DNA of 64,000 nucleotides from Mactra quadrangularis (GCA_025267735.1 CM046303.1:45955380-46019379); one strand, 5' to 3'; numbered from the stretch's first letter, positions 1-12,309 are shown. Notes: generated by a model not told the origin, from the letters alone. Translations and numbers: made by a program.

Positions 1-544
1 TTCCTCTTTTGATCGCTTGAGCATGTTAAAAGCAAAATTAGGCCTTAGCACTAACAGTTACGGTATGTGTGTAAGAAAAACATATTTTAGTGCAGGTACA
101 GGATGAAGCATAAATCTGAAAAATTTGTGATGGATGACTTTCAGATTTTCAATTTTACAATTAATCTTACTTCCATTGACTCATTTATTTAAGTGGAAAG
201 AAAAATGTTGATGTCTCTTTCATAAAGAATGAAAATTCATTTCGTTACGGAGCATAGTAAGCTTGTTACGGAACATGAATTGAAATAATAACGATTTACG
301 TGATCACTGAATTAATTTGAATGCATTTCACATTATCACAATACTTTTACTACATAAACAGACTAACTGAACGTTTTCCAGGCTTATACATGTATGATGA
401 AAATTGATGAAAATTGTTGGGTCCGTGAAGATTTACATATTTGACACACCTGAATGTGTTGCAAATTCATAACAAAACAATACTTGTGAAACTAATTTAT
501 ACAAAATTATGATCATAACAACAATACAGAACATATAATCTATT
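1..544. other. AT-rich sequence, nothing recognised
   Basis: No gene or repeat family that I could support was seen here. Confidence 0.5.
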
Positions 545-608
545 TATTTCCAGAGTTGCCCGCAAGACTGAAGTAAGATATTTGGATTAAAGAGCGAGTT
601 ACTACAGT
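545..608 (+). mobile_element. Truncated palindromic MITE at duplication boundary
   Basis: Matches 1457-1520 of the complete MITE copy (TTGCCCGCAAGACTGAAGTA start), then stops exactly where the 2,620-bp duplication begins. The right inverted repeat is missing. Confidence 0.65.
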
Positions 609-943
609 ATAGCTAATTAGTAATCTAGCATACACATTTTTTAATAATATTGATTTTACACGTCGATGTATAAACAACTTGCCAGGGAGTTAATCGTCAA
701 ACCTTATAGACTGGTAGTATTTCTACAACGTCTGATTTCCGAGGTATATCTTCGTAGATGATCGCCGAGGTTGTTCCAAATGATAACTTAGTCAAAAATT
801 TCAAATATTATCGGTCGTTTTCAGTTCCTCTGTTCGGTTAACATGTGGTATTGTATTTTATTTCGTATTCACGGTTCCATGTTCTAACAGAAACCAACAT
901 CTTATTATAGTTTATAATAATACTATTTAATATATCATGCTTG

Positions 944-1160
944 TTTGTTTGATTGTTTGTTGGTTTTAACGCCGTGGCAACACATTGTATAGGTCATATG
1001 ACGACGGTCAGTCAACCTACTCACTCCTCCTGGAAAGGTTAAATCTCTGGATTTAGCTTTTAACCAACTACTAAGTACACACATCGTAAGAAACTGACAA
1101 CTGCCCTACATAATTAAAAATCATTGGTAGGAGGGAGAATAGCCGTAGAAAGGCTTGGGC
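944..1160 (-). mobile_element. SINE fragment, family B (unit 1)
   Basis: Shares TTTAACGCCGTGGCAACAC, the GGTCAGTCAACCTACT segment and the TTTAGCT/TTAACC body with copies at 26544 and 61068. The tRNA head is absent. It is repeated at 3564-3780 by the tandem duplication. Confidence 0.7.
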
Positions 1161-1456
1161 TAGCTATTTAGAGCCGCTTGTCTATTTCAGAGACATGACT
1201 TGTTATCCATTGTTGTTCACTGTCCAAACAATGCAGTTTTGGCTGCTCAACTAATATTGTTTTACCTGAGTTCCTACGAATTGTGAGAAAATAGGTTGAA
1301 TTATATTCTGTGGAAATAAGGAATATATTAAATGAAAAAGAATGACTTTTTATCATTATTGTTTTATCATTATATTTATAATGTAGATCTACAATGTTAT
1401 AAAGATATCTTACGTTTATATAAAAAATGTCCTCTTTATCAGTATGATTGTAGGTT

Positions 1457-1533
1457 TATTTCCTGAGTTGCCCGCAAGACTGAAGTAAGAGCTTTGGATT
1501 AAAGAGCGAGTTACTACAGTCTTGAGAGCAACC
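1457..1533. mobile_element. Small palindromic MITE (unit 1)
   Basis: Terminal inverted repeats of about 21 bp (TTGCCCGCAAGACTGAAGTAA against the complement of TTACTACAGTCTTGAGAGCAA). Related copies at 24587-24674 and 37716-37801; duplicated at 4077-4153. Confidence 0.65.
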
Positions 1534-1902
1534 CACCTTTTATATGATATCCTTTAATGTAATTATGTACCTTTCATGTTTTATGAACTAAAATTTTCTA
1601 CGATCTTTATTCCGCCTACTACAGCATAAAATTAGACATCGTTCAGCCATTGGTAAAATCCAAGTATTGATGGTTTAAAGTTATATCTCCATAAAAATTT
1701 CTTTATAAAGTAATGTACGGTCTAATACATGTACAGCTTAAAGTAACCATAATAAACGTAAACATAACACTATTCATTTTAAAATATTCATAAGATTATA
1801 TATCTCAATATGTCAATGCTACCTCTTAATACGTAAATATGTATAATATAAAATATAGATATATATTAAAAAATAAAATATAAAAATAAAAATTTATGCA
1901 TT

Positions 1903-1994
1903 TGCTAGGTTTCGAACCAGCGACCTCTTGAACTTTTCATGTCATATGCTTATTTCCGATCCTTCCCTTTAGCCGACTGAGCTATTTGGGTCCT
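1903..1994 (-). mobile_element. tRNA-like SINE head (unit 1)
   Basis: On the minus strand it has an A-box-like TAGCTCAGTCGG and a B-box GGTTCGAAACC, but the ends do not form an acceptor stem and the spacing is long. It is therefore better read as a tRNA-derived SINE head than a tRNA gene. Confidence 0.55.
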
Positions 1995-3563
1995 AAAAAA
2001 CAGAGCATGTAACAATCGTTAAATACTGTAAAAAGGACATTAAATATGGGGAAGATAATTTTGAAAGATGAATCCTAAATTTAGTGAGTTGTTATCAAAT
2101 ACAAATAAACTGCACTATCAAATTAAAAAAAGCAATTAAATTGTGATTGGTAAAAAACGTATTAATGATAGTTATGAAATTTCAAGTAAAATAATCCCAT
2201 GTACGATTTATTTGACATACTAATTAATTATGCACAGCGCTATTATTTAACTGAAAACCTTGTAATTAATATTTTGTATATAGACCCATAGACGTTCTTG
2301 TTAGAAACAGAACAGTTTTGCCTGTTCACTTTGTCAAGCGTTTTTTGGCGAAGCATTTTACTGGCTCTGGTCGTTCCCAAACACCAAGTCATTCCTTTTT
2401 CTTAGAGAAGGGAAATTTGGCATGGTTACCAGAGCTGTTGATGTTTTGCTAGTACTTGGTCAAACGCTTTGTTTTCTGCGTTCGTCATCGTGAGATGACG
2501 AAACAACCTGCATGAGTCGTGTATGTGGTCGCACGATCATGGCGCTCTATCCTGTCTCGCCACCCTATATTTAATGAAATAACTATATTGAAAACGAATT
2601 AATATTTATTTCATCTTGAAAAAAATATTAATGAATACATGTACACTTTAAAATGGATTAATTTGCTATGTCAATTTCATACAATTCTGTACTTATTACC
2701 CTTTCGAAAAATTCATAATGTTTTAAATCCAACCTCCTATAATCGAAGACAGGAAGAGTGCCATGGTCAAAATGCAGTATTATGATAAACAAAAGTATAT
2801 TCAAAAATACATAAAATGAATTTCTACGAACCCGGGTCACGTCAGTTTAATGCATTGCTTCTCATATTTAAAATATGCAAACAATATGAAACCATTAAAA
2901 TAGTTTTGTCGGAAAAATATTGGCATTTTGAGAGAGGTCGATCGAGGAAGTTATAACTTTACCATCGGACTTACCTCGGCGATCTTCTATGCAGATAAAT
3001 CTCGGATATCATAAGGTGAAAAAGTAGATCTACGAAGTTAGTTTCTGTAGTAATGTAGTCAGAACTGCACAGAAATACGACGTGTGAGACGTTGTTCTGA
3101 TGTGATGATGAGACAAACGTGTAACAAGGTTATTATTAAATGCTGACATGCAAATGACAAATGGACGTGTTTCTATGTATATAGAGACAGTCCAGGGCCA
3201 TTTGCTATGACTTCTGAATGTTGTTTGTATAGCTAATTAGTAATCTAGCATACACATTTTTTAATAATATTGATTTTACACGTCGATGTATAAACAACTT
3301 GCCAGGGAGTTAATCGTCGGACCTTATAGACTGGTAGTATTTCTACAACGTCTGATTTCCGAGGTATATCTTCGTAGATGATCGCCGAGGTTGTTCCAAA
3401 TGATAACTTAGTCAAAAATTTCAAATATTATCGGTCGTTTTCAGTTCCTCTGTTCGGTTAACATGTGGTATTGTATTTTATTTCGTATTCACGGTTCCAT
3501 GTTCTAACAGAAACCAACATCTTATTATAGTTTATAATAATACTATTTAATATATCATGCTTG

Positions 3564-3780
3564 TTTGTTTGATTGTTTGTTGGTTTTAACGCCGTGGCAA
3601 CACATTGTATAGGTCATATGACGACGGTCAGTCAACCTACTCACTCCTCCTGGAAAGGTTAAATCTCTGGATTTAGCTTTTAACCAACTACTAAGTACAC
3701 ACATCGTAAGAAACTGACAACTGCCCTACATAATTAAAAATCATTGGTAGGAGGGAGAATAGCCGTAGAAAGGCTTGGGC
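3564..3780 (-). mobile_element. SINE fragment, family B (unit 2)
   Basis: Second copy of the fragment at 944-1160, carried by the 2,620-bp tandem duplication. Confidence 0.7.
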
Positions 3781-4076
3781 TAGCTATTTAGAGCCGCTTG
3801 TCTATTTCAGAGACATGACTTGTTATCCATTGTTGTTCACTGTCCAAACAATGCAGTTTTGGCTGCTCAACTAATATTGTTTTACCTGAGTTCCTACGAA
3901 TTGTGAGAAAATAGGTTGAATTATATTCTGTGGAAATAAGGAATATATTAAATGAAAAAGAATGACTTTTTATCATTATTGTTTTATCATTATATTTATA
4001 ATGTAGATCTACAATGTTATAAAGATATCTTACGTTTATATAAAAAATGTCCTCTTTATCAGTATGATTGTAGGTT

Positions 4077-4153
4077 TATTTCCTGAGTTGCCCGCAAGAC
4101 TGAAGTAAGAGCTTTGGATTAAAGAGCGAGTTACTACAGTCTTGAGAGCAACC
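4077..4153. mobile_element. Small palindromic MITE (unit 2)
   Basis: Copy of the element at 1457-1533 in the second tandem unit. Confidence 0.65.
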
Positions 4154-4522
4154 CACCTTTTATATGATATCCTTTAATGTAATTATGTACCTTTCATGTT
4201 TTATGAACTAAAATTTTCTACGATCTTTATTCCGCCTACTACAGCATAAAATTAGACATCGTTCAGCCATTGGTAAAATCCAAGTATTGATGGTTTAAAG
4301 TTATATCTCCATAAAAATTTCTTTATAAAGTAATGTACGGTCTAATACATGTACAGCTTAAAGTAACCATAATAAACGTAAACATAACACTATTCATTTT
4401 AAAATATTCATAAGATTATATATCTCAATATGTCAATGCTACCTCTTAATACGTAAATATGTATAATATAAAATATAGATATATATTAAAAAATAAAATA
4501 TAAAAATAAAAATTTATGCATT

Positions 4523-4614
4523 TGCTAGGTTTCGAACCAGCGACCTCTTGAACTTTTCATGTCATATGCTTATTTCCCATCCTTCCCTTTAGCCGACTGA
4601 GCTATTTGGGTCCT
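4523..4614 (-). mobile_element. tRNA-like SINE head (unit 2)
   Basis: Duplicate of 1903-1994 with one substitution in the middle (CGATCC to CCATCC on the plus strand). Confidence 0.55.
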
Positions 4615-5863
4615 AAAAAACAGAGCATGTAACAATCGTTAAATACTGTAAAAAGGACATTAAATATGGGGAAGATAATTTTGAAAGATGAATCCTAAAT
4701 TTAGTGAGTTGTTATCAAATACAAATAAACTGCACTATCAAATTAAAAAAAGCAATTAAATTGTGATTGGTAAAAAACGTATTAATGATAGTTATGAAAT
4801 TTCAAGTAAAATAATCCCATGTACGATTTATTTGACATACTAATTAATTATGCACAGCGCTATTATTTAACTGAAAACCTTGTAATTAATATTTTGTATA
4901 TAGACCCATAGACGTTCTTGTTAGAAACAGAACAGTTTTGCCTGTTCACTTTGTCAAGCGTTTTTTGGCGAAGCATTTTACTGGCTCTGGTCGTTCCCAA
5001 ACACCAAGTCATTCCTTTTTCTTAGAGAAGGGAAATTTGGCATGGTTACCAGAGCTGTTGATGTTTTGCTAGTACTTGGTCAAACGCTTTGTTTTCTGCG
5101 TTCGTCATCGTGAGATGACGAAACAACCTGCATGAGTCGTGTATGTGGTCGCACGATCATGGCGCTCTATCCTGTCTCGCCACCCTATATTTAATGAAAT
5201 AACTATATTGAAAACGAATTAATATTTATTTCATCTTGAAAAAAATATTAATGAATACATGTACACTTTAAAATGGATTAATTTGCTATGTCAATTTCAT
5301 ACAATTCTGTACTTATTACCCTTTCGAAAAATTCATAATGTTTTAAATCCAACCTCCTATAATCGAAGACAGGAAGAGTGCCATGGTCAAAATGCAGTAT
5401 TATGATAAACAAAAATATATTCAAAAATACATAAAATGAATTTCTACGAACCCGGGTCACGTCAGTTTAATGCATTGCTTCTCATATTTAAAATATGCAA
5501 ACAATATGAAACCATTAAAATAGTTTTGTCGGAAAAATATTGGCATTTTGAGAGAGGTCGATCGAAGAAGTTATAACTTTACCATCGGACTTACCTCGGC
5601 GATCTTCTATGCAGATAAATCTCGGATATCATAAGGTGAAAAAGTAGATCTACGAAGTTAGTTTCTGTAGTAATGTAGTCTGAACTGCACAGAAATACGA
5701 CGTGTGAGACGTTGTTCTGATGTAATGATGAGATAAACGTGTAACAAGTTTATTATTAAATGTTGACATGAAAATGACAAATGGACGTGTTTCTATGTAT
5801 ATAGAAACAGTCTAGGGCCTTTTTCTATGACTTCTGAATGTTGTTTTTAAGCTAATTAGTAAA

Positions 5864-6157
5864 CAACAGGTCGTATTCTAGGTCATGCGTGTTATTGTAC
5901 TTTAAATAATGGACTTTTCTACTATATAGGTGAATACGTTGATGCATGAACAGCATTTTGCTGATTTAAACACACCACTTTGATATTCAATGTTTATTTT
6001 AAATATTGTATATCTTCTTTGTAAATGTTTTATAAACATGTGTATTAAAACAAATGTAAACAAACTAAACTAAAAAATTGTATAAATAATTCACCCCTAA
6101 TTATTGGTGTGTAATTAAACTGGCCATACTTATATACGCAATGTTTACGTGGACGAC
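5864..6157. other. Sequence separating the tandem array from a diverged third copy
   Basis: About 290 bases that do not match the tandem unit. They interrupt homology between AGCTAATTAGTAA at the end of unit 2 and the block starting near 6158. Could be an insertion; no termini recognised. Confidence 0.4.
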
Positions 6158-6346
6158 CTGTAGCATACAATTTTTTTAGATAATATTGATTTTAAACGTC
6201 GATGTATAAACAATAATAGTACTACTTGCCAGGGAGTTAATCGCCGAACCTTATAACCTGGTTGTATTTCTACTACGTCTGATTTCCGAGGTACATCTTC
6301 GTAGATGATCGACGAGGTTGTTCTGAATGATACTCTAGATGTGGTC
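6158..6346. repeat. Diverged partial third copy of the 2,620-bp unit
   Basis: Resembles 628-800 (TATTGATTTT, CGTCGATGTATAAACAA, CTTGCCAGGGAGTTAATCG, TCTTCGTAGATGATCG) with scattered substitutions and a short insertion, so it is older than the two near-identical units. Confidence 0.8.
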
Positions 6347-6490
6347 AATGTTTTGTTGTAGACCCAAACGACGTCATTTTTACAATAATAATAGTAATGA
6401 GCGCCATAAGCGCTCGTTACAACATAAATGTGATTAATATTCTATCTTTTATACGTTCAAAATATCGTTTTGTACAGATCGTTAAATATG

Positions 6491-7544
6491 TAGAGGTTTT
6501 TTAACAGGGCAATCGTGCCTTAAGGAAGATATCGGCACACTTGCTTAGGTATTGGCCCGAGGGCTTTAGCCCGAGAGCTAATGCCGAGGAAAGTGTGCCG
6601 ATATCGACTTAAGGCACACTTGCCTTGTTTCATCACCTTTTTATTGCATATGTTGACCAATGCATGGAATGATGATTTTTCTACAACAAAGATACAAATT
6701 TTTCTCGACGTAACGCGCTATTTTGCACGTTGACGTTACGTCACATGTATTGTTTGTTTTTCCAAAGCCGAAACGTTGGAATCTAATGAATGCTTGTTAT
6801 AAAACGTAAGTCTGGTTGTTGATTATCTCATTAGTTTTCAATATGAAAAAAAAAAACGTCGTAGAATTGAATAGCTTCTTGTTGATAATTTCACGTGTGG
6901 AAAGTCTGCGGTTGTATAACTGCAGGTGCGTAATGACCGGAAGTTGCCTCAATATCAATTTTTGGCACACTAGGAAGTGAGCCAAATATCGATATTTTGG
7001 CACACTTGCTTAATACGTAGAGGTTATTAAACAGGACAAGTGTGCCTTAAGGAAGATATCGGCACACTTGCTTAGGTATTGGCCCGATGGCTAATGCCGA
7101 GGAAAGAGTGCCGATATCGACTTAAGGCACACTTGCCCTGTTTCATAACCTTTTTATTGCATATGTTGATAAATGCATGTAATGACGATTTTTCTACAAC
7201 AAAAGTAGATCTACACTAGCTTTTTCTCGGCGTAACTCGCTATTTTGCACGTTGACGTTACGTCACATGTTTTGTTTTTTCAACGCCGAAACGTTGAAAT
7301 CTAATGAACGCTTGTTATAAAACGTAATTCTGGTTGTTGATTATCTCATTCATTTTTTATATGAAACAACACACGTCGTAAAATTGAATAGCTTCTTGTT
7401 GCTAATTACGTACGAATTTAACGTGCGGAAAGTCTCTCGTTGTTAAACTGCAGGTGCGTATTGACCAGAAGTTGCCTCAATATCGATTTTTGGCACACTA
7501 GGAAGTGAGCCAAATATCGATATTTTGGCACACTTGCTCAATAC
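6491..7544. repeat. Two ~527-bp tandem fold-back units
   Basis: Unit 1 is ~6491-7017 and unit 2 is ~7018-7544. Each contains a ~37-bp inverted repeat (AAGTGTGCCTTAAG...GATATCGGCACAC and its complement) around a CCCGAGGGC-rich centre. Each ends with a second smaller palindromic motif, CCAAATATCGATATTTTGG, with GGCACACTTGC termini. Confidence 0.85.
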
Positions 7545-7989
7545 TGGAATGTATTGCCTACATTGAGACTATATTGGCGCAGTTTCTCGTCGATTTTGTT
7601 ACTATTTATAGTAACATATGCAATAATGGAATATATTGACCGCCTCGAGGTTTTATCGGCACACTTTCACAGCATTTTTGTTACTATCCATGCAAAATAT
7701 AAATTCCAGTATTAAGCGAAAATAAAAAATCTGACAATGAAATCTGTACCTCTGAAATTGACCACTGTGTTACAATTCACAAGATATAACTCACTAATAT
7801 CAAATGTTTGCATAATAAAGATACAATGACCTTTACTTTTATATATCAATTATCTATGCTGTAATCATATTTGTTTAAGTTTAATATGCATGCATCTTCC
7901 CAACATTAAGCTTTTTTACCAAAGGTACATGTATATCTCACCAAAATATGAAATACTGTAGAATTTTCATGTTGCCATCGATGCATAAT
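7545..7989. other. AT-rich spacer
   Basis: Contains a weak relative of the preceding fold-back motif (TCGGCACACTTTCAC near 7659). Otherwise nothing recognised. Confidence 0.4.
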
Positions 7990-8375
7990 AAATGAATATT
8001 AGTGTCAGGGCGTACAATGGGTTGTGTGCTTCATGCTTCGCCCCCCAAGGAGTCGCTAGTTTGAATCCCTCTCCTCCACTTAAACGACCAAGGCTCGACA
8101 GAATTTGCTATGGACATAAATGTTACCATGGATATTCGTGCTGTGCTTGGGCAGCTGATACAAACCTTGTGAATACGGACATTATAACAGTACCATGGGA
8201 TGTATGTGCTTACTATGTACCTTAAGGTGGCTTCTCTATGTTCTAAAGTGGTTGCTTGTACGTAAAGGTAGTAAAATAAGGTACAATACTGGCTTGTTGA
8301 ACACCTTAGGGTAGTTGGGACATCTTGCACTCATGTTGCGATGTAAACCATTTAAATAAAATATTTGAAAAAAAT
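7990..8375 (+). mobile_element. Probable SINE with tRNA-like head and A-rich tail
   Basis: Starts with an A-box-like region and a B-box-like GCTAGTTTGAATCCC (8056-8070), then a body of higher GC than the surroundings, ending in AAATAAAATATTTGAAAAAAA. Short open frames on both strands here are probably accidental. There is no second copy in the window, so the assignment is tentative. Confidence 0.45.
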
Positions 8376-8429
8376 GAAACATTAATTTTGTTTATTATAT
8401 ACTTGAAAATATACTATGATATTGACCAA

Positions 8430-8615
8430 TGTTGTGAAAATTGCGTTAGGACTAAAAATCGAAAAAATGTCTAACGTAATTTTCACATTGCTCATTTGTG
8501 AAAAACGCGTACGCAATTTTCACAACTTGTGAAAGTTACTAACGTGTTTTTCACAAGTTGTGAAAATTGCGTACGCGTTTTTCACACGTTGTGAAAAACA
8601 CGGGTTGTGAAAAAT
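8430..8615. repeat. Cluster of TTGTGAAAA palindromes
   Basis: The motif TTGTGAAAATTGCGTACGCG and its complement recur in alternating orientation (8430, 8480, 8505, 8545 and on), capable of several alternative hairpins. Confidence 0.75.
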
Positions 8616-9084
8616 GAGGTTCAACAATGCTGCATTTTTTTCACAAAACATCGACTTTCTAACAATTCATTCAAGGTTTTCCCCCAAGTACTAAGCTCTT
8701 TTGCATCAAGCTACATTCCCATTTTTGTTCACGAAATTTATGTCAAATTAACGTTTTGCACTTGCGATTTATTCACAATTAAAATTACTCTAAGAATTGT
8801 CTATTTCCTATAAATATTTGCTTAAAACTCCGTACAAAATTATACATATTCATTCCAAATTATAATCAAACTCTATAACTTAAAATCGCTCAAGTAAACT
8901 TTTAATGTGACACTTTGAAGACGACAACGTCATATCGCCGGTAAGAGTATTAGTCATATCCAAAATGGCGGGTGTAATAACAATTGGATAAGTCACGTCG
9001 GTAAATATTTGTTTATCTCGAGTAATAATGAATTTAAACAAGTTTTTCGACGTTTTAAAGTTGAAACATACGCATGTTATTTGA

Positions 9085-9190
9085 CTTCCGTAACTCTAGC
9101 CAACCCTGGCAGGGTTGTCTACAGTTACGGAACTTCCGTAACTCTAGAACCTGGGCCTAGATTTACGGTACCGTAACTCTAGCCACTGCC
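9085..9190. repeat. Repeated and inverted CCGTAACTCTAG motif
   Basis: CCGTAACTCTAG occurs three times within about 90 bases, with an inverted partial copy (CAGTTACGGAA) between the first two, giving fold-back potential. Confidence 0.65.
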
Positions 9191-10766
9191 TTATTTGTAA
9201 CGTTGACGTCGTGTTTTAGATATGCACAGAACGGTGCGCACAAAAACTACCAAAATCGTCCTTAATGTATTGACATAAGAATCATAATATAATACGATCA
9301 TTTAATATTGTTTATAACTATCGAATGATGTAATTATGCTACGCATATAACAGGCATTGTCAAAAACATCGTAGGCCCTTTTTACTCCAACAAGTAATCT
9401 TTGCAGTTGTCACGGTCTGAGTTGTCTACGGGTTGAGTTATCCCGTCTCCATTGCAAAATTTGTATGTCCTGAGAGTAACCTCCCTTGTCCTGAAGAGTT
9501 TCAAGAACGACAACACAAGCCAGCGTTGTATTACATTTAAATGAGATGTTAATGAGTTTCACGCTTGAACTACGCCTCTTTGTCTATGTTGAAAAGTGTT
9601 GAAGCGTGAAAAGAGTAATCTTATACTTTCTTGTTACCATTGGAACGATGTCTTAGGACATCGTTCCAAAAATGATCCAAGTACTAAGTTCAACGAGATT
9701 GCATTGTTAATTATATTATTTAAAACTTTTTCTTCACTGTGTAAACTATAGTTAGCTAAAATGCAATTAAAAAAATAATCATTTTATGGGATTTTTTTTC
9801 GCACACAAAAACGCTTTTAAATATTTGTCGATGCGCAAGATAGTATTTTGTAAGAATTGTAGTTCAACATTTAAAAAACATCGAATTAGTTCAAATAAAC
9901 AATGTATTGCAAGAAATGTTTTCTTGGCAGGTCACTGAATCCGTAACATTATGTTAGGTGTTGCAAATGTTGAATAGATAGTAATAAGAGTAAGACGATG
10001 CATATAGACACTTAGCTATCTTATAATATGGCCCAGAGGCCTTCAATAAATAGGAGGTACCTATTTAGAATCATGGACTGTGGACAAGAAAAATTTTCTC
10101 CGGCATTTTTCTCATCCTATTTGGTATTAAGTCAAACAGTTGCAATTCAATGTCCAGCGTAAGTGTTAAAATATAACATAAAGCCCCAAAAATTACATTA
10201 AACACTCTCCTGGAAACCGGTTGAAAGTTTCACTCGTTAGTGTAGAGTATTCTATGAGCTGCGAAGGAAGTGTATAGGTAAGATTACCTAGCAAGGCAAA
10301 GTTGTTGGAAGTTTAAAAACGATTCTATTTTAAATGAAATGTGTCAAAAGGAGAATGTGGATCTCAAATATAATTAGATATCACAATTATTTGCTGTCAT
10401 AGGAAAATAGTTCTATTTTAGGGATCTCCAAGTTTGTTATTCAGGAGGAAAGACTTTAAACGAAGTCATATATAGGTGATAAACCTTTTACTTTACAAAT
10501 CTTGTGGAAGCCGTACACAATATACCCCATTATCTAGATAGACTTATATATACTTAAGAGCATTACATTGAAGCCTTTTAATTAAGACTGACCTAAAGTT
10601 TGATGTATGAAGTGTTTTGGTGGTTTCTTTGTTAAATTATGTTCTTTTTAACGAAGCTGTATATGTGAAGACGTATGTTATAAATAACATTAGTCATAAA
10701 AGTGAAGCAATGTCAAATTCTGGATGCTATGTTATAAACTTTACTGACTAGTCTTAAAAGTGTTTA
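9190..10766. other. AT-rich intergenic sequence
   Basis: Holds a perfect short hairpin at 9640-9669. No gene supported; an isolated 29-codon frame ending in GTAAGT at 10073-10158 has no partner exon. Confidence 0.4.
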
Positions 10767-10990
10767 TCAAAACACCATAATAATCACCATAATAAGCATC
10801 ATAATCATCATCATAAAAATCATCATCATAATCATAATTATCATCATCATCGTCGTAATCAACATCATCGTAATCATCATCATCATCATCATCATTATTA
10901 TTATAATCATCATCATCATAATCATCTTCATCGTAACCATCATCATCATAATCATTATCATAATATTCATCATCATAAAATCATAATAAT
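10767..10990. repeat. CAT/AAT trinucleotide microsatellite
   Basis: Imperfect (TCA)n/(TAA)n array of about 220 bp. The all-Met/Ile minus-strand reading frame across it is an artefact of the repeat. Confidence 0.95.
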
Positions 10991-11784
10991 CATAAATGTA
11001 AAAAAAATAAATGGGAGTAACACTGGAATCTTTGGACCGTATTTATAGCAGAGACATACCATCTATAAGAAATTATAATTGAACATCCAGGCTTGTTTAT
11101 TTTACAGACAGTTTCATCATGAGTTTACTTGTCACTGTAGTCGTAGATATGAAAAAATAATTGACATCACTTTATAAAAATGTACTGAAAACTTACCTTA
11201 GTTATTAGACGTCACGCGAACATCACTTTTAAGGTTTTAAAATATAGTATTCATGCATTCAAGAGACATGTACCGTAAGGTACAAACAACCTACAAAAGC
11301 CATTGTACAAACTTTTACTTTAACAGATTCACATTTAACTATGATTAAAAGAAATTGCTTAAAAGGAAGGGAACTATCAAAACGAACAAACAGTTTGATA
11401 TTTTCTGAATTTTCTTGATTGATAAAGAGTTTTGAGAATTTAATCATATGTTTCATATTCTATCGTATTATTGTTCGTGTTTGTTGTCTTTAAATTTATG
11501 TTATGTTATTTAAGTTCTAATGTTTCTTGTATTTATAATAAAGTCTAAATGATTTCATAAATGCTAAATTAAAATGAATATTGACAATTTATCAATGATG
11601 AAAAACGCAATTTGCAAATTAAACAAGTAACAAAAACAATCAATCGACTGTTAAAATGTTATTCACCTTCTAAATGAATTGTTAATATGTTTATAATTTT
11701 GTATTTACTACAGTCACTCCAACAAGATTTAATATTCATAGGCAAGTCTTGCATCTTCAATTATTACTACATATGTACTAATAT
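10991..11784. other. AT-rich intergenic sequence
   Basis: Nothing recognised beyond short accidental reading frames. Confidence 0.4.
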
Positions 11785-12295
11785 TAGCAGGTGGTCGATA
11801 AAATCATTTAAGTTTGTTGATGTCATACATTTCATTTTAGCTCAAGATGATTTTCATTTCAACAAATCTCTTCTTAAGAAAAACGTCTAGAAAAACTTGC
11901 TAGGTGGTAGAAATGTTATGTTATCAGTTTTTCTGAGACAATTAATTATTGTTGATAGGTATTTGTGTTAAATCAGAATTAATGACATTGACACATTATC
12001 AGCAATAATAGAAACTAAAGTGGCAAGATTTGGCCGATTGGTGATATGTATTTGTCAACTTACCAAGTAGTCAATGACAAAATCTGAAGATTTTCAAAAT
12101 AAGATTATTAATTACGCAACAAAGAAGTCACACAGCATTTGTCTAGATATTCCTTATTTGTATTCTTTATACTTATAAATTCCTTATACGTATAAAGGGT
12201 ACAATTTGTCATTTTATGTCTCTTGGTTGTCCTGCCGTTATATTTTCGTCTTCGTAAATGGTTGTGTATTGAATGTAGAGGTTCAAAATGGTAAG
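11785..12295. repeat. ~500-bp direct duplication, copy 1
   Basis: Long collinear match with 13668-14185, including GACAAAATCTGAAGATTTTC, ATTTGTGTTAAATCAGAATT, CAGCAATAATAGAAACTAAA and AATGTAGAGGTTCAAAATG, with moderate divergence. No coding potential seen. Confidence 0.9.
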
Positions 12296-12309
12296 TATCG
12301 ATAATGTTA

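Larger units (their letters stand above)
609..5860. repeat. 2,620-bp tandem duplication (two near-identical units)
   Basis: Unit 1 is ~609-3228 and unit 2 is ~3229-5860. Equivalent positions are offset by exactly 2,620 bases over the whole length. Only a handful of mismatches occur over the first ~2.45 kb, but about a dozen fall in the last ~170 bases of the unit. Each unit contains a SINE tail fragment, a small MITE and a tRNA-like head on the minus strand, and no credible gene. Confidence 0.95.

Noticed and set aside
1168..2840. Short frames repeated identically in both tandem units (62 and 60 codons)
   Set aside because: They are duplicated only because the DNA is. They lack homology, and one overlaps a SINE region.
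8430..8615. CRISPR-like array
   Set aside because: The repeats alternate in orientation with no uniform spacers, and the context is a eukaryotic genome.
10073..10158. ATG frame of 29 codons ending in a GTAAGT donor on the plus strand
   Set aside because: Looks like a possible first exon, but there is no downstream exon, no recognisable protein and no promoter support.
10767..10976. Minus-strand reading frame rich in Met and Ile
   Set aside because: It is the translation of a CAT/AAT microsatellite.
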